From Prauserella endophytica (GTDB lineage: Bacteria > Actinomycetota > Actinomycetes > Mycobacteriales > Pseudonocardiaceae): 64,000 nucleotides of DNA. How positions within the stretch are numbered: position 1 is the stretch's first letter; each line of letters starts with the position of its first letter. The position numbers were made by a program, and so were the translations under genes. Of this stretch, positions 25,750-34,215 are shown piece after piece. Below the pieces are notes generated by a model that did not search any database, had not been told where the DNA came from, and worked only from the letters and a program-made list of their open reading frames with translations. Location of the stretch: the NCBI RefSeq assembly GCF_005146945.1, contig NZ_SWMS01000029.1:1-64000 (forward strand), written 5' to 3'.

Positions 25750-27351
25750 TCACGTCGCGGGTGCGGCCGATTCGGCCGCCTCCCGGTCCCAGGTGTCCGG
25801 GGTGACTCCGCGGGCGCGCAGTTCCGCCTTCTTGACCCGCAGCGTGGCGTCCGTTCTCGGCAGGGAGTCGACGAACTCGATGTAGCGGGGCCGCATGAAC
25901 TTCGGCATGCGCTCGGTGAGCCAGCCGGACAGTGTCGCCTCACTGAGCGCGCTGCCTGGTGAGCGCACCACGTAGACCATGACCTCGTCCTCGCCCAGTT
26001 CCGACGGGACCGCGACGGCCGCCGCCTCCAGCACGTCGGGATGCGCGCCGACCTGCGACTCAACCTCGAAGCTGGAGATGTTCTCTCCCCGTCTGCGTAG
26101 CGCGTCCTTGTACCGGTCCACGAAGTAGTAGTTGCCGTCGGCGTCGGCCCGGAAGGCGTCCCCGGTGTGGAACCAGCCGTTGCGCCATGCCTCCGCCGTC
26201 TCGCGCGGCATGTTCAGGTAGCCGGCGTTCATCGTCCACGGGTGATCGGCACGGACGATCAGCTCACCGACCTGCCCATCCGCGACCGGGTAGTCATGCT
26301 CGTCCACAATGCGCACCTGGTAGCCGTCGCGAAGCCGACCGCACGATTCCAGGTTGGGCAGCTCCAGGCCGGCCGACACGAACGGCAGGCCGATCTCGGT
26401 CATCCCGTAGTAGGTGTTGGTCCCCCGCACCTCGAACCGGCGGTGGAAATCGTCCAGGTCCGGAGGCAACGGCGCGCAGCCCATCGTGCGCAGTGGATTG
26501 TCGGCGTCGTCTGGCGTCGGCGGTGCGTTCATCAGCATGCGGACCATCGGGCCCTGGATGTTGACGTGGGTACAGCCGTGGGTGCGCACGTCCCGCCAGA
26601 AGTTACTGCTGCTGAACACCGGGCGCATCAGCAGCGACGCGCCCAGCTCCGCCGTGGCATAGAAGATCAGCTTGCCGCCGATGTGGAACGGCGGCATGAA
26701 GTGGTAGAAGACGTCGTCCGGGCCGGTGACACCGGTGACGACCTCGTTGAACAGATACATCTCGGCCCACGGCAGCATCACTCCCTTCGACGGGCCGGTC
26801 GTCCCTGACGTCCAGATGACGCAGGAGATGTCCCAGGGCTGCGGGTCCGTGGCACCGTCCGGCAGCTCCGCGACGGCCTCGTCGAGGAACGCGCTCCGGC
26901 CGACCACGCGCAGCGGTAACTCCGGCAACGCACCGTCCCCATCGGACACTACGACCGTCTCCAGCGTCTCCAGCTGGTCGGCGATCTCGGCCAGCCGGGG
27001 GAGGAACTGCTGCGGAACGACCATGACGCGGGCGTTCGCGGCCTCCACCGTGTAGCGCAGCATCCGCCCTTGGTAGCCCGTGTTGAGCGTGATCTCCACC
27101 GCGCCGAGCCACGAGAGACCGAGCCACGCGTGGTAGGCCTCAAAGGAGTTCGGCAGCATGGTCAGGACGGTGTCGCCGCGTCGCACGCCCAGCCGTCCCA
27201 GGGCATTCGCCCAGCGCAGGCACTCCTCGTGGGCCTGCCGATAGGTCTGTGTGCGCCCGTCGACGTGCCGGAGAAACGCCGCGTCGGGGGTTTCGGCGGC
27301 GCGTCTGCGCAGGACCTGGGGAAGCAGGTGTTCGGGCTGAATCCACTCCAT
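25750..27351 (-). CDS. AMP-dependent acyl-CoA ligase
   Basis: A 533-residue adenylate-forming enzyme that activates a carboxylic acid to its acyl-CoA. The P-loop is CVIWTSGTTGPSKGVM near residue 170. YYGMTEIGLPF gives the A5 motif, GWFHTGDAF the A7 region and RYKDALRRRGENISS the hinge A8. The ATG at 27351 follows CGGAGGAA; it is 30 bp after the SDR stop and 10 bp before the dehydrogenase start. The sequence resembles the crotonobetaine/carnitine CaiC-like ligases. In this context it would activate the hydroxy or keto acid. Confidence 0.93.
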   Translation of the reverse strand: MEWIQPEHLLPQVLRRRAAETPDAAFLRHVDGRTQTYRQAHEECLRWANALGRLGVRRGDTVLTMLPNSFEAYHAWLGLSWLGAVEITLNTGYQGRMLRYTVEAANARVMVVPQQFLPRLAEIADQLETLETVVVSDGDGALPELPLRVVGRSAFLDEAVAELPDGATDPQPWDISCVIWTSGTTGPSKGVMLPWAEMYLFNEVVTGVTGPDDVFYHFMPPFHIGGKLIFYATAELGASLLMRPVFSSSNFWRDVRTHGCTHVNIQGPMVRMLMNAPPTPDDADNPLRTMGCAPLPPDLDDFHRRFEVRGTNTYYGMTEIGLPFVSAGLELPNLESCGRLRDGYQVRIVDEHDYPVADGQVGELIVRADHPWTMNAGYLNMPRETAEAWRNGWFHTGDAFRADADGNYYFVDRYKDALRRRGENISSFEVESQVGAHPDVLEAAAVAVPSELGEDEVMVYVVRSPGSALSEATLSGWLTERMPKFMRPRYIEFVDSLPRTDATLRVKKAELRARGVTPDTWDREAAESAAPAT

Positions 27352-27380
27352 CGTGTTCCTCCGCTGGCTGCTGGTGGCTG

Positions 27381-28196
27381 TCACAGCTGTTCCCCGAGGC
27401 CCGCGAGCGGCATGGCCATGGCTCCGCCGTCCACCACGAGCGTCTGGCCGGTCATCCAGGAAGACGCGTCACTGACGAGGAACAGCACGGTGTTCGCGAT
27501 ATCGCGAGGTACGCCGAGCCTGCGCAACGGCAGCTGGGCGGCCAGCTGCTTTTCCCTGCCCTCCCAGAGAACCCGGGCCATGTCGGTCTTCACGACCCCT
27601 GGTGCGATGGCATTGACCCGCACCGCCGGACCCAGTTCGGCAGCCAGCTGCGTGGTCAGATGGACCAGCCCGGCCTTGGTGACCGCGTAGAACCCGGCTC
27701 CCGGCTCGACGATGTACGCCCCGAGGGAGGCCATGTTCACGATGGCACCACCGTGGGCGGACATCCAGGCGTCGCAGACGTACCGGGTCCAGAACACCGG
27801 ACCGATCAGATTGACCTGAACGGTCTTGGCTGCTCGTTCGACGTCGATGCCCGTCACCGGCCCGTAGTACGGATTGGTCGCGGCGTTGTTGACCAGGATG
27901 TCGATGCGGCCGTAGTCCTCAAGTACAGCCTGGACCGTGGCCTCTGCCTGGCTTGCCTCACCCGCGTTGACGACGTAGCGACCGGGCTCGGCACCTGGAC
28001 ACGCTCGCACGATCTCCTCGACCGCCGCATCCAGGTGTCCGGCATCCCGTGAGGCGACCGCGACCTGGGCGCCGGCTTCGGTCAGCAAGGTGGCGGTCGC
28101 CAGACCGATGCCCTTCGACCCGCCGGTCACAAGAGCGACCCGGCCCGCGAGCGCGAACTGGTCGGCAGATGACTGAGTGGGGCTTCCGCCGCCCAT
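27381..28196 (-). CDS. SDR-family oxidoreductase
   Basis: A 271-residue short-chain dehydrogenase and the first gene of the operon. TGGSKGIG near residue 24, NNAA near 106, the catalytic Ser in NMASLG near 155 and YAVTK near 170 are all present. The end GQTLVVDGGAMAMP is typical. In the lva pathway an SDR reduces the 4-keto acyl-CoA to the 4-hydroxy form, and this gene could do the same. Its ATG has AAGGAGG upstream, and a 22-bp inverted repeat lies 18 bp before the start. Confidence 0.9.
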   Translation of the reverse strand: MGGGSPTQSSADQFALAGRVALVTGGSKGIGLATATLLTEAGAQVAVASRDAGHLDAAVEEIVRACPGAEPGRYVVNAGEASQAEATVQAVLEDYGRIDILVNNAATNPYYGPVTGIDVERAAKTVQVNLIGPVFWTRYVCDAWMSAHGGAIVNMASLGAYIVEPGAGFYAVTKAGLVHLTTQLAAELGPAVRVNAIAPGVVKTDMARVLWEGREKQLAAQLPLRRLGVPRDIANTVLFLVSDASSWMTGQTLVVDGGAMAMPLAGLGEQL

Positions 28197-28213
28197 GCCG
28201 GTCCTCCTTGATC

Positions 28214-28235
28214 AACTTGGCGTTGGCGCCAAGTT
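28214..28235. promoter_or_regulatory. Inverted-repeat operator before the lactone/4-hydroxy acid operon
   Basis: Perfect 9-bp arms AACTTGGCG (28214-28222) and CGCCAAGTT (28227-28235) flank a 4-bp spacer TTGG. The site is immediately upstream of the first operon gene and is the likely target of the TetR encoded inside the operon. Confidence 0.65.
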
Positions 28236-28728
28236 CAATCAGAACGCTAGCCTTGGCTCTGCCGCCGGTCAAGACCTGGATCAGTCAGACCGGGGAGTGG
28301 CGCACTCTCGAGCGGTTAGGCACAAACTGGCTGTCTAGGCTCCGCCGTCTCGTGCCGCGAACTGACCGGTGACGAGCTGGAGCGAACCGGCGAGCAGCTG
28401 CCGGGTTGGTCAGGGACTCGGACTTGCGAGGCGGTCGCCGGACCCGGCAATCGCCCGCCGACCGTGGGAATGCACCGGGCCGCCGATCCGCACAGCTTCG
28501 TCAGGTGCAGCAGGCGCCCAAGATCGAGAACCCGTCGATCTCCGCAGCCTCTGTACGCCCGACCGGTTAGCGACGGGTGCTCAACCCACACCAAGCTCGG
28601 CTTCACCACTAGCGCCGAGATCGCAGCGTGGGCCGCGAATCGCCTCCGACCCTGGAACAGGGCACGTGAGCACTCTCCCGGAGGTCAGAGCGTTCGTTCC
28701 GCCGCAGTTGCGAGTGGCTTTCGCAGCT
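28236..28728. other. Degraded intergenic stretch
   Basis: About 490 bp without an intact gene. The minus strand has a short frame with VVKPSLVWVEHPSL that I cannot place. It probably carries the promoter for the 28196 operon at its left end and decayed sequence in the rest. Confidence 0.4.
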
Positions 28729-28815
28729 CCACGCTTCCTCCGCCATGAGGCCGGCAAGCGCTCGCATGCCCAGGAACGTACCGTGCAGGTTCACCTCGAT
28801 GACCCGATATTGCTT
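28729..28815 (-). pseudogene. SDR fragment
   Basis: The minus strand reads KQYRVIEVNLHGTFLGMRAL then AGLMAEEAW. The xVIEVNLxGTFLGMRA block is the conserved helix-strand around the active site of mycofactocin-type and other SDRs. No cofactor motif or YxxxK is left nearby, so this is a relic. Confidence 0.6.
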
Positions 28816-28959
28816 GACGCGTGATCGGCGACGCGACCCGGTTGTTGCGGGTTTCCTGTGGCGATCACCGAGTAGCGGTAGTCCTTGCTGGGCGCGCCCA
28901 GCAGAGAGGTCCGGCCGTGTCCGGCGAACGGGGCGAAGCTCACTCACCGCAGCCCTAGG

Positions 28960-29422
28960 CCGAACTCTGCGCCACCTCGGCGAGAAGTACCTCGGCATCG
29001 CGGGGATCCGCGACCCGTACACCATCGCTCACATCGACACGGTGCTCGACCTGGTGCGCGGCGAGGTCGCCGCGCAGTTCGAGGGCATCGAGTACCACCT
29101 GAACTTCCGTGTCTCCGGCAAAGACGGCGTGATGGGGGAGTTGGAGCCGGTCACCGAGATCCGTTCGCACGAACTGTGCGTCGTGATAGAGGGGATCGCC
29201 GGGACCGGCGAACTCGCCGAGAGCGTGACGCTGATGGGCACCCGGCAGATCTTCTACGCGCGGCTGCCGGAGGTGAAGGGCACGGCGGGCACCGCGTCCT
29301 TCGTGGTCGACGACGTTCTCCCCGCGGGCAGCGCCTATGTCTGGTCGATGAACCACACGGTGCCGGTGAAGGACCCGATGGAACTGTTCGAACTGACGCT
29401 GTGTGACGTCGGCGCCTCGTGA
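28960..29422 (+). pseudogene. AtuA-family (acyclic terpene utilisation) protein, C-terminal remnant
   Basis: An open frame carries the C-terminal part of an AtuA/DUF1446 protein: LGIAGIRDPYTIAHIDTVLDLVRGEV, EYHLNFRVSGKDGVMGELEP and the final SYVWSMNH-like SAYVWSMNHTVPVKDP block. The full protein is about 450 residues, and the first two thirds are missing; the homology begins close to the SDR relic. The frame ends at the TGA of 29420-29422, right before the DUF4387 gene that normally follows AtuA. A short protein might still be made from an upstream GTG, but function is unlikely. Confidence 0.7.
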
Positions 29423-29439
29423 CTACCTTAGGAGCGACC

Positions 29440-29763
29440 ATGGCAACCAGGACACTGGCCGAGCTGGCCAAGACGATCCGCAGCAAGAACGCGGGCACGG
29501 ACCGCATCACCTTCGACGTCGTCTTCCACACCCGCGACGACTACGAGCACGTGAAGAACAGCGGCGTGCTGACCCGAGAGACGGTGGCCGCCTTGTTCAA
29601 GGTGGACGACGCGCGGATCGTGGACTTCGTCAACTTCGACCCCGCCTACGCGATCAAGTTCACCTTCGCCCGGCCGCAACCCAGCGGCAGCCCGGGCGAG
29701 GGTGACGTCTTCGGATGTCAGCAGTATCCGCCGTTGCTGGACATTCTCGTGCCGATGGACTGA
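29440..29763 (+). CDS. DUF4387-family protein
   Basis: A 107-residue protein of the DUF4387 family, which usually sits directly after or fused to AtuA-family proteins in acyclic-terpene and branched acid utilisation clusters. Conserved parts are LAKTIRSKNAGTDRITFDVVFHTRDDYEHV and the C-terminal DVFGCQQYPPLLDI. The ATG at 29440 has TTAGGAG seven bases upstream; the GTG at 29419 is less likely. The gene is intact although its partner is truncated. The molecular role is unknown; it may be an accessory subunit. Confidence 0.85.
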   Translation: MATRTLAELAKTIRSKNAGTDRITFDVVFHTRDDYEHVKNSGVLTRETVAALFKVDDARIVDFVNFDPAYAIKFTFARPQPSGSPGEGDVFGCQQYPPLLDILVPMD

Positions 29764-29852
29764 GCACGGTACTCCGCGGCTCTGGGTGGCTCGATCCCCG
29801 GGTGCAGATGCCGACTCAATGGGCTGTGGATGATCACATCCGCAGCCCGTTT

Positions 29853-30406
29853 TCATGTCGTCGACCATCTTCGAACTCGGACCCATCGATAGCTCGTGGG
29901 CGTCTCATCCCCGACGAGCTTGGCGCGCTCGAATGCGGCCCGAAACGCGGTCACGCCGACCTCCGCGAGCATTTCAGCCAGTTGTTCGGGGGTGCCCCGT
30001 CCGCGCAGTGCGTCGGCGATTTCCGGCCGCGGCCAGTGCGAATTTCGTGCGTTCCCGTTCCTGGAGTTCCACACTGGTCCGGATCACCGCCCGACGTTGT
30101 CCGGCTGTGGGGACGATCTGGACCAACTGGTCACCCACGTGCCGCAACGCGGTCACCGTGGCATCCCACGGGCCGAGGTCCTCGCCTGCGGAGGTCGCCG
30201 CGTCTCTGGCGGCGTCAGCGTGCTGCTCCGAGCCGGCGAAGAGCACATCCCGTTTGTCCGTGAGATAGCGGGAGAAGGTGAGCCTGGTCAGCCCTGCGCG
30301 TTCGGGTGATATCGGAGACCGTGACGTTCTCGAATCCGTGCTCGAGGAACAACTCGACCGCTGCATCTCTCAGCCGCTCTTTCGCGCGAGGCATCCAGCG
30401 GGGCAT
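29853..30406 (-). pseudogene. TetR-family regulator with two frameshifts
   Basis: The start reads MPRWMPRAKERLRDAAVELFLEHGFENVTVSDIT. The frame is lost near 30303 and continues one frame over as ERAGLTRLTFSRYLTDKRDVLFAG through LQERERTKFALAA. It is lost again near 30045 and resumes as EIADALRGRGTPEQLAEMLAEVGVTAFRAAF. Read together, these give a complete TetR protein of about 185 residues. Two single-base changes have disabled it. It was probably the regulator of the broken AtuA/SDR genes around it. Confidence 0.8.
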
Positions 30407-30435
30407 TGATCAACTCTGGTCGATGTCCCATTGAG

Positions 30436-30848
30436 TCATCGCATGCGCGCGTGGGCCGATTCGTCGAAGCAGCGCCGGACTGTCTTGGCGAGGCGGCGAT
30501 TCCGTGGGTTCGCGGGCGCGATGGCGATCGCGGGCCCACTGCTCAGCTGGTCGATTCTCGTCGCGCCCGGATGGCTGTGACCTCTTCTGGGCGCGGCCTT
30601 GTCGATCAACGGTGTGTCGACCGCGGTGGGGTGCCGCGAGCTCACGCGGACCCGGTGCCGCTCGGGCCTCGGCGGCGAGGGCCCGCATCAGACCGGTCAT
30701 GGCAGGTGCATCGTGAGCGCGGGAGACGCTGCCCGATCTGCGCGCAACGATCGAGCAGCGCCGCCTGCGCTCCCTCCTCGGCGAACCGGACCGTGTGCGA
30801 GCAGCCCAGGCCCCGTGCGGCGCCGGTGCTCAGCGCGACCCGCCCGCC
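30436..30848 (-). pseudogene. Mycofactocin-type SDR, internally deleted and frameshifted
   Basis: The 5' part (30738-30848) reads GGRVALSTGAARGLGCSHTV then RFAEEGAQAALLDRCAQ, the N-terminal cofactor site. About 120 residues are then missing. The C-terminal part follows as TGLMRALAAEARA and, in another frame, SSRHPTAVDTPLIDKAAPRR. The VDTPLI block is typical of the same SDR group. The active-site region has been deleted, so the gene is dead. Confidence 0.7.
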
Positions 30849-30858
30849 AGCCGCCCGG

Positions 30859-31398
30859 TCACCGCTGTGCCTCGCCGTGCATGTCGAGCGACGGGTCGGT
30901 GGCGTAGTCGACGACCTGGGTGAGTGCGACGGCGTTGTTGTCGCGTGCCATGTAGTAGTGCAGACGGGCGTCGGCGACGACCCCGAGCTGCCCATCGGGC
31001 AGGTAGCCGGCGATGGGCCCCTCGACGAACGCCAGCATGGTGGTCCCCTCGGGGGCGATCGGCTGGTGGACGGCGCCGGCGACCTCGCAGGTGTAGGTAC
31101 CGGTGCGGCCTGGATCGTCCTGGTGGTAGTGGAAACCACCGTCGAGGATGTATGCCTGAACGTTGCCCATGTGCCAGTGCGGGGTGGCCTGCACCCCGGG
31201 GTCCACCTCCAGGATCACCGTGAAGCTGCCGCTGACGAGGTTGGCGTACAGCAGTTTGAAGCGCGTCCCGGGCATGAGCCAATCGGTCCATGGGATGTCG
31301 GCGGGATCGACGAACTCCTTCCGGGAGCCCTTGGGCGTGATGCCCGGATTGGTCATCCAGAACGCCGGGCCGGCGGGAGCGGGGACGGTGCTGGTCAT
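30859..31398 (-). CDS. Cupin dioxygenase, 2,4'-dihydroxyacetophenone dioxygenase-like
   Basis: A 179-residue cupin. The metal-binding motif is ATPHWHMGNVQAYIL (two His) with further candidate ligands in GGFHYHQDDPGRTGTYTCEVAGAVHQP. The closest family I recognise is 2,4'-dihydroxyacetophenone dioxygenase (DAD), a non-haem iron enzyme that cleaves the bond between two carbonyl-bearing carbons of an aryl ketone side chain. The ATG at 31398 has GAGAGG upstream. An SDR and a SnoaL-like gene lie upstream in the same orientation. Other cupin oxygenases or anti-sigma-like sensors remain possible. Confidence 0.75.
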   Translation of the reverse strand: MTSTVPAPAGPAFWMTNPGITPKGSRKEFVDPADIPWTDWLMPGTRFKLLYANLVSGSFTVILEVDPGVQATPHWHMGNVQAYILDGGFHYHQDDPGRTGTYTCEVAGAVHQPIAPEGTTMLAFVEGPIAGYLPDGQLGVVADARLHYYMARDNNAVALTQVVDYATDPSLDMHGEAQR

Positions 31399-31439
31399 CG
31401 GTGCTGCCTCTCTTCCGTTGCTGTTGCAGGGGTGCGGGT

Positions 31440-32213
31440 TCAGGTGAGGACGACGCCTCCGTCGACGGCGATGGTCTGGCCGGTCACGTTCGCGGCGCGA
31501 TCGGAGAGCAGGAACGCCACCATCTCGCCGATGTCCTCGGGGGTTTGAGGTCTGCGCATGGGCACCATCGACTCGACGAAACCGGCGAAGATCTTGTCGG
31601 CGGATGAGCCGGCATGGGCGGGGTCGTTGGCCAGGAGCCATTCGCTGGTCTTCTGCCACATGTCGGTCCAGATCAGGCCGGGCATCACGGCGTTGGCGCG
31701 CAGGCCGGTCGGCGCCCCGACCCGGGAGACCACGTGGGTCAGCTCGATCACCGCGGCCTTGGAGGGGCCGTAGTCGGCCAGGACCTCCATGCCGAGGCGG
31801 GCACCGATCGAGGCGATGTTGACGATCGCCCCTGGCCTGCCGTCACGCCGCCGGAGCAGCTCCTGGCAGGCGAGGAAGGTGCCACGGGTGTTCACCGCGA
31901 AGGTGTGGTCCCACTGTTGCTCGGTCAGTTCGGTGAAGGGCACGAACATCCCGACCCCTGCGACGTTGGCCAGCGCGGTGACCTCGCCGAGTTGCTCCTC
32001 GGCGGCGGTGAACGCGGCCTGCACGGAGGCTCGCTCGCTGACGTCGCAGGTGGTGTGCGCGACCCTGGCGCCATCCGCGGCCAGCTTCGAGGCGACCTCC
32101 TTCAGCCGCCTCGCATCGACGTCGGTCAGCAACACCGCGTGCTCCTCGGCGAGGCGGGCCGCGATCGCGGCGCCGAGTCCACCGGCGGCGCCGGTGACCA
32201 GCGCGACGCTCAC
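31440..32213 (-). CDS. SDR-family oxidoreductase
   Basis: A 257-residue short-chain dehydrogenase starting directly at its cofactor site: VSVALVTGAAGGLGAAIA. NVAG replaces NNAG near residue 86, with the catalytic Ser in NIASIGAR near 137 and the Tyr/Lys in YGPSK near 151. The end GQTIAVDGGVVLT is typical. The GTG start overlaps the stop of the SnoaL-like gene by four bases (GTGA). With the cupin gene downstream it probably oxidises an alcohol to the ketone that the dioxygenase cleaves. The substrate is inferred. Confidence 0.9.
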   Translation of the reverse strand: MSVALVTGAAGGLGAAIAARLAEEHAVLLTDVDARRLKEVASKLAADGARVAHTTCDVSERASVQAAFTAAEEQLGEVTALANVAGVGMFVPFTELTEQQWDHTFAVNTRGTFLACQELLRRRDGRPGAIVNIASIGARLGMEVLADYGPSKAAVIELTHVVSRVGAPTGLRANAVMPGLIWTDMWQKTSEWLLANDPAHAGSSADKIFAGFVESMVPMRRPQTPEDIGEMVAFLLSDRAANVTGQTIAVDGGVVLT

Positions 32214-32809
32214 GGCAGGACCTTGTCGATCTCCGGAGCGAGCAGCTCCGCGGCGCGTTCGGCGGTGATGACGTCGGCCGGGTCCGGCTTGGTGATCTCG
32301 CGGGACGCGCCGTCCTCGTACACGTGCTCCCCGATCAGCCGGCACCGCTCGTCGTACGGCCATACGAACGCCATGGTGCGCTTGAGCAGGTACATCTCGC
32401 TCGGGTCCTCGCCGGCACGCACGTTGCTGAAGGCGCTCTCGCCGAGCATGGGCGCCGGGACGAACGCCTTGAACACGACCTCACCGGAGAAGCCGTGGTC
32501 GTTGACCGCGATGTGCTGGTCGGCCACCCACATGACCATCGCGTTGGCGGCCAGCAGCGACTCGTAGAACGCCGTCACCTCCGCCATCCCGTCCAGCACG
32601 ATCGACTGGCCGCCCTCGTGCAGCCGGTACTGCGGGTGCTCAACGGTCATGTCCGGTGCCAGCAGCTCGCGATAGCGCCCGGCCACCTCCAGCAGGCCGT
32701 GGCGCCGGTAGTTCTTCAGAATCGCGCGGTGGCGGGGGTTGTCGATGCTCTCGAGCTGCTTCTCCAGCCCGGCGAACATCGTGACGAACTCCTGCTCGTA
32801 ACGGCTCAT
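32210..32809 (-). CDS. SnoaL/NTF2-like protein
   Basis: A 199-residue NTF2-fold protein that is longer than usual (family about 130-150). The core starts near residue 33 with RHGLLEVAGRYRELLAPDMTVEHPQYRLHEGG and continues with an IDGMAEVTAFYESL-like block. It contains several conserved Trp and His residues of a binding cavity. The ATG at 32809 follows GGAGGTACC. It is the first gene of the three-gene operon SnoaL-SDR-cupin, divergent from a LysR gene. A hydratase, isomerase or binding role is possible. Confidence 0.82.
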   Translation of the reverse strand: MSRYEQEFVTMFAGLEKQLESIDNPRHRAILKNYRRHGLLEVAGRYRELLAPDMTVEHPQYRLHEGGQSIVLDGMAEVTAFYESLLAANAMVMWVADQHIAVNDHGFSGEVVFKAFVPAPMLGESAFSNVRAGEDPSEMYLLKRTMAFVWPYDERCRLIGEHVYEDGASREITKPDPADVITAERAAELLAPEIDKVLP

Positions 32810-32893
32810 GTCGCGGTACCTCCGTCGTTGGTGGTGACCTAGAGGCTGTCCCCGCGCATCGGTAGCGTCCAGGACAAACTGCGCCCAACGCGT

Positions 32894-32907
32894 TAACCAT
32901 TCGGTTA
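32894..32907. promoter_or_regulatory. Inverted repeat in LysR/SnoaL divergent promoter
   Basis: TAACC-ATTC-GGTTA (5-bp arms) lies between the SnoaL operon and the LysR gene. The AT-rich flank and the position suit a LysR binding site, but the arms are short. Confidence 0.4.
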
Positions 32908-32970
32908 TTGTGCCCGGTCCGAGCACTTCACAACCCATGTCATGGGACACTGGTCACGAGAGGAGTCGGT

Positions 32971-33882
32971 GTGGACCTGAACCTGCATCTCGTGCGTTAC
33001 CTCGCAGCCGTGGTCGACGAAGGTCACTTCGGCCGCGCGGCCGCCAGGCTCTTCGTCAGCGGACCGGCCCTGAGCAAGCAGATCCGCACGCTCGAGCGCA
33101 GGCTCGGTGTCGAGCTCATCGACCGCAGCGCCCATCCTGTCGTTCCCACCGAAGCGGGCCGGCGATTCCTCTCCGAGGCACGCACGGCACTGGCCGCGGC
33201 CGACCGGGCCGTTGCCGCCATCGAGGCCTACCGTCGCGACCTCCACGGCGTCCTACGGCTTGGCTTCATGAGCGCCGCCACCGGCACACACACCCGCCGA
33301 ATCCTCGACCTGCTGCAACGCGATGCCCCCGCCGTGACCGTCCAGCTCACGCAGCTGCCCTGGCACGAGCAAGCGACAGCGGTCCGCGACAGAACCGTCG
33401 ACGCCGCGCTCGTGCGTCCCCCGATCGCCGATACCGACGGGCTCCGACTCGATGTGGTGCGTCACGAGCCCCGTGTGGTCGCGCTCCCGATCGGCCATCG
33501 GCTGGCCACGCGTGCCACGGTCGTCCTGGCCGACCTCGACGGCGAGCCTCACGTCACCGACGACAAGAGTGACGAACAGTGGGTGCGATGGTGGGCCTGC
33601 GACCCACGCCCCAGCGGAGAGCCCGTCCGCTACGGACCCACTGTGCACACCATGGACGAACTCCTCGAGGTCGTCGCACGCGGCGAGGCGATCGCGATCA
33701 CCGGTGGTTCCGTCGTGGACAGCTACCGGCACCCCGGCGTCGTGTTCATTCCGGTCACCGATGTCGAGCCCTGCCCCATCTCTCTTTGCACCCGTGACGA
33801 AGAGCAGTCCGCGTTGATTGCCGCACTGCGCCGCACCACACACGCCGTACGGGAGGCCTTCGAAGTCACCACCGGGGCATGA
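32971..33882 (+). CDS. LysR-family transcriptional regulator
   Basis: A 303-residue regulator. The helix-turn-helix is at residues about 1-60 (NLHLVRYLAAVVDEGHFGRAAARLFVSGPALSKQIRTLERRLG). The effector domain starts near residue 90 (LRLGFMSAATGTHTRR). The GTG at 32971 has AGGAG five bases before it and removes a spurious 21-residue extension. It is divergent from the SnoaL-SDR-cupin operon and probably activates it in response to the aromatic or keto substrate. Confidence 0.93.
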   Translation: MDLNLHLVRYLAAVVDEGHFGRAAARLFVSGPALSKQIRTLERRLGVELIDRSAHPVVPTEAGRRFLSEARTALAAADRAVAAIEAYRRDLHGVLRLGFMSAATGTHTRRILDLLQRDAPAVTVQLTQLPWHEQATAVRDRTVDAALVRPPIADTDGLRLDVVRHEPRVVALPIGHRLATRATVVLADLDGEPHVTDDKSDEQWVRWWACDPRPSGEPVRYGPTVHTMDELLEVVARGEAIAITGGSVVDSYRHPGVVFIPVTDVEPCPISLCTRDEEQSALIAALRRTTHAVREAFEVTTGA

Positions 33883-33909
33883 CGCGGGGGCACGTCATGA
33901 GGGCGGCGG

Positions 33910-34095
33910 TTCTCCGGCGAGCCGGTGCCGGTTCCGGTCCGTCCGCCGCGCTGACGGACAGGGGATGCCGTCGCGGTTGAGCTCGCTGGCAAGCGCGCGG
34001 TCCCCGTTGCCGTCGGGACACCCGGCGAAGATGCGGCACGCGACCTCGGCGGGATGGTTCGTCGATCGCGAGCACGCGCAGCCGATACCGCTCGG
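33910..34095 (-). pseudogene. Serine recombinase fragment
   Basis: Joining two minus-strand frames gives ERYRLRVLAIDEP followed by AEVACRIFAGCPDGNGDRAL and ASELNRDGIPCPSARR. The block of a variable-region Asn-Arg-Asp-Gly-Ile-Pro is the conserved recombinase domain of large serine integrases. The frame changes near 34060, and both ends are missing. The fragment lies between the cupin module and the dehydrogenase-complex module. Confidence 0.65.
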
Positions 34096-34215
34096 CGGCT
34101 TCGCGCGGGTCCGGACGCGCGCCGCCGTCGGCCAAGGTCTCGACCTGCGTGGCGGCCGTCTACCGTTCGAAACCATCGACCACCCTTCGGACTCGCTCTC
34201 CGCAGCGGCCCTGTG

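Noticed and set aside
24531-26063. 510-residue version of the acyl-CoA dehydrogenase
   Set aside because: The extra N-terminus overlaps the CoA ligase and has no homology; ATG 25739 follows GAGAGGAC.
2040-30848. Programmed frameshifting as an explanation for the split frames
   Set aside because: The shifts occur in truncated or partly deleted genes, without slippery sites or structures, so decay (or sequencing error) is simpler.
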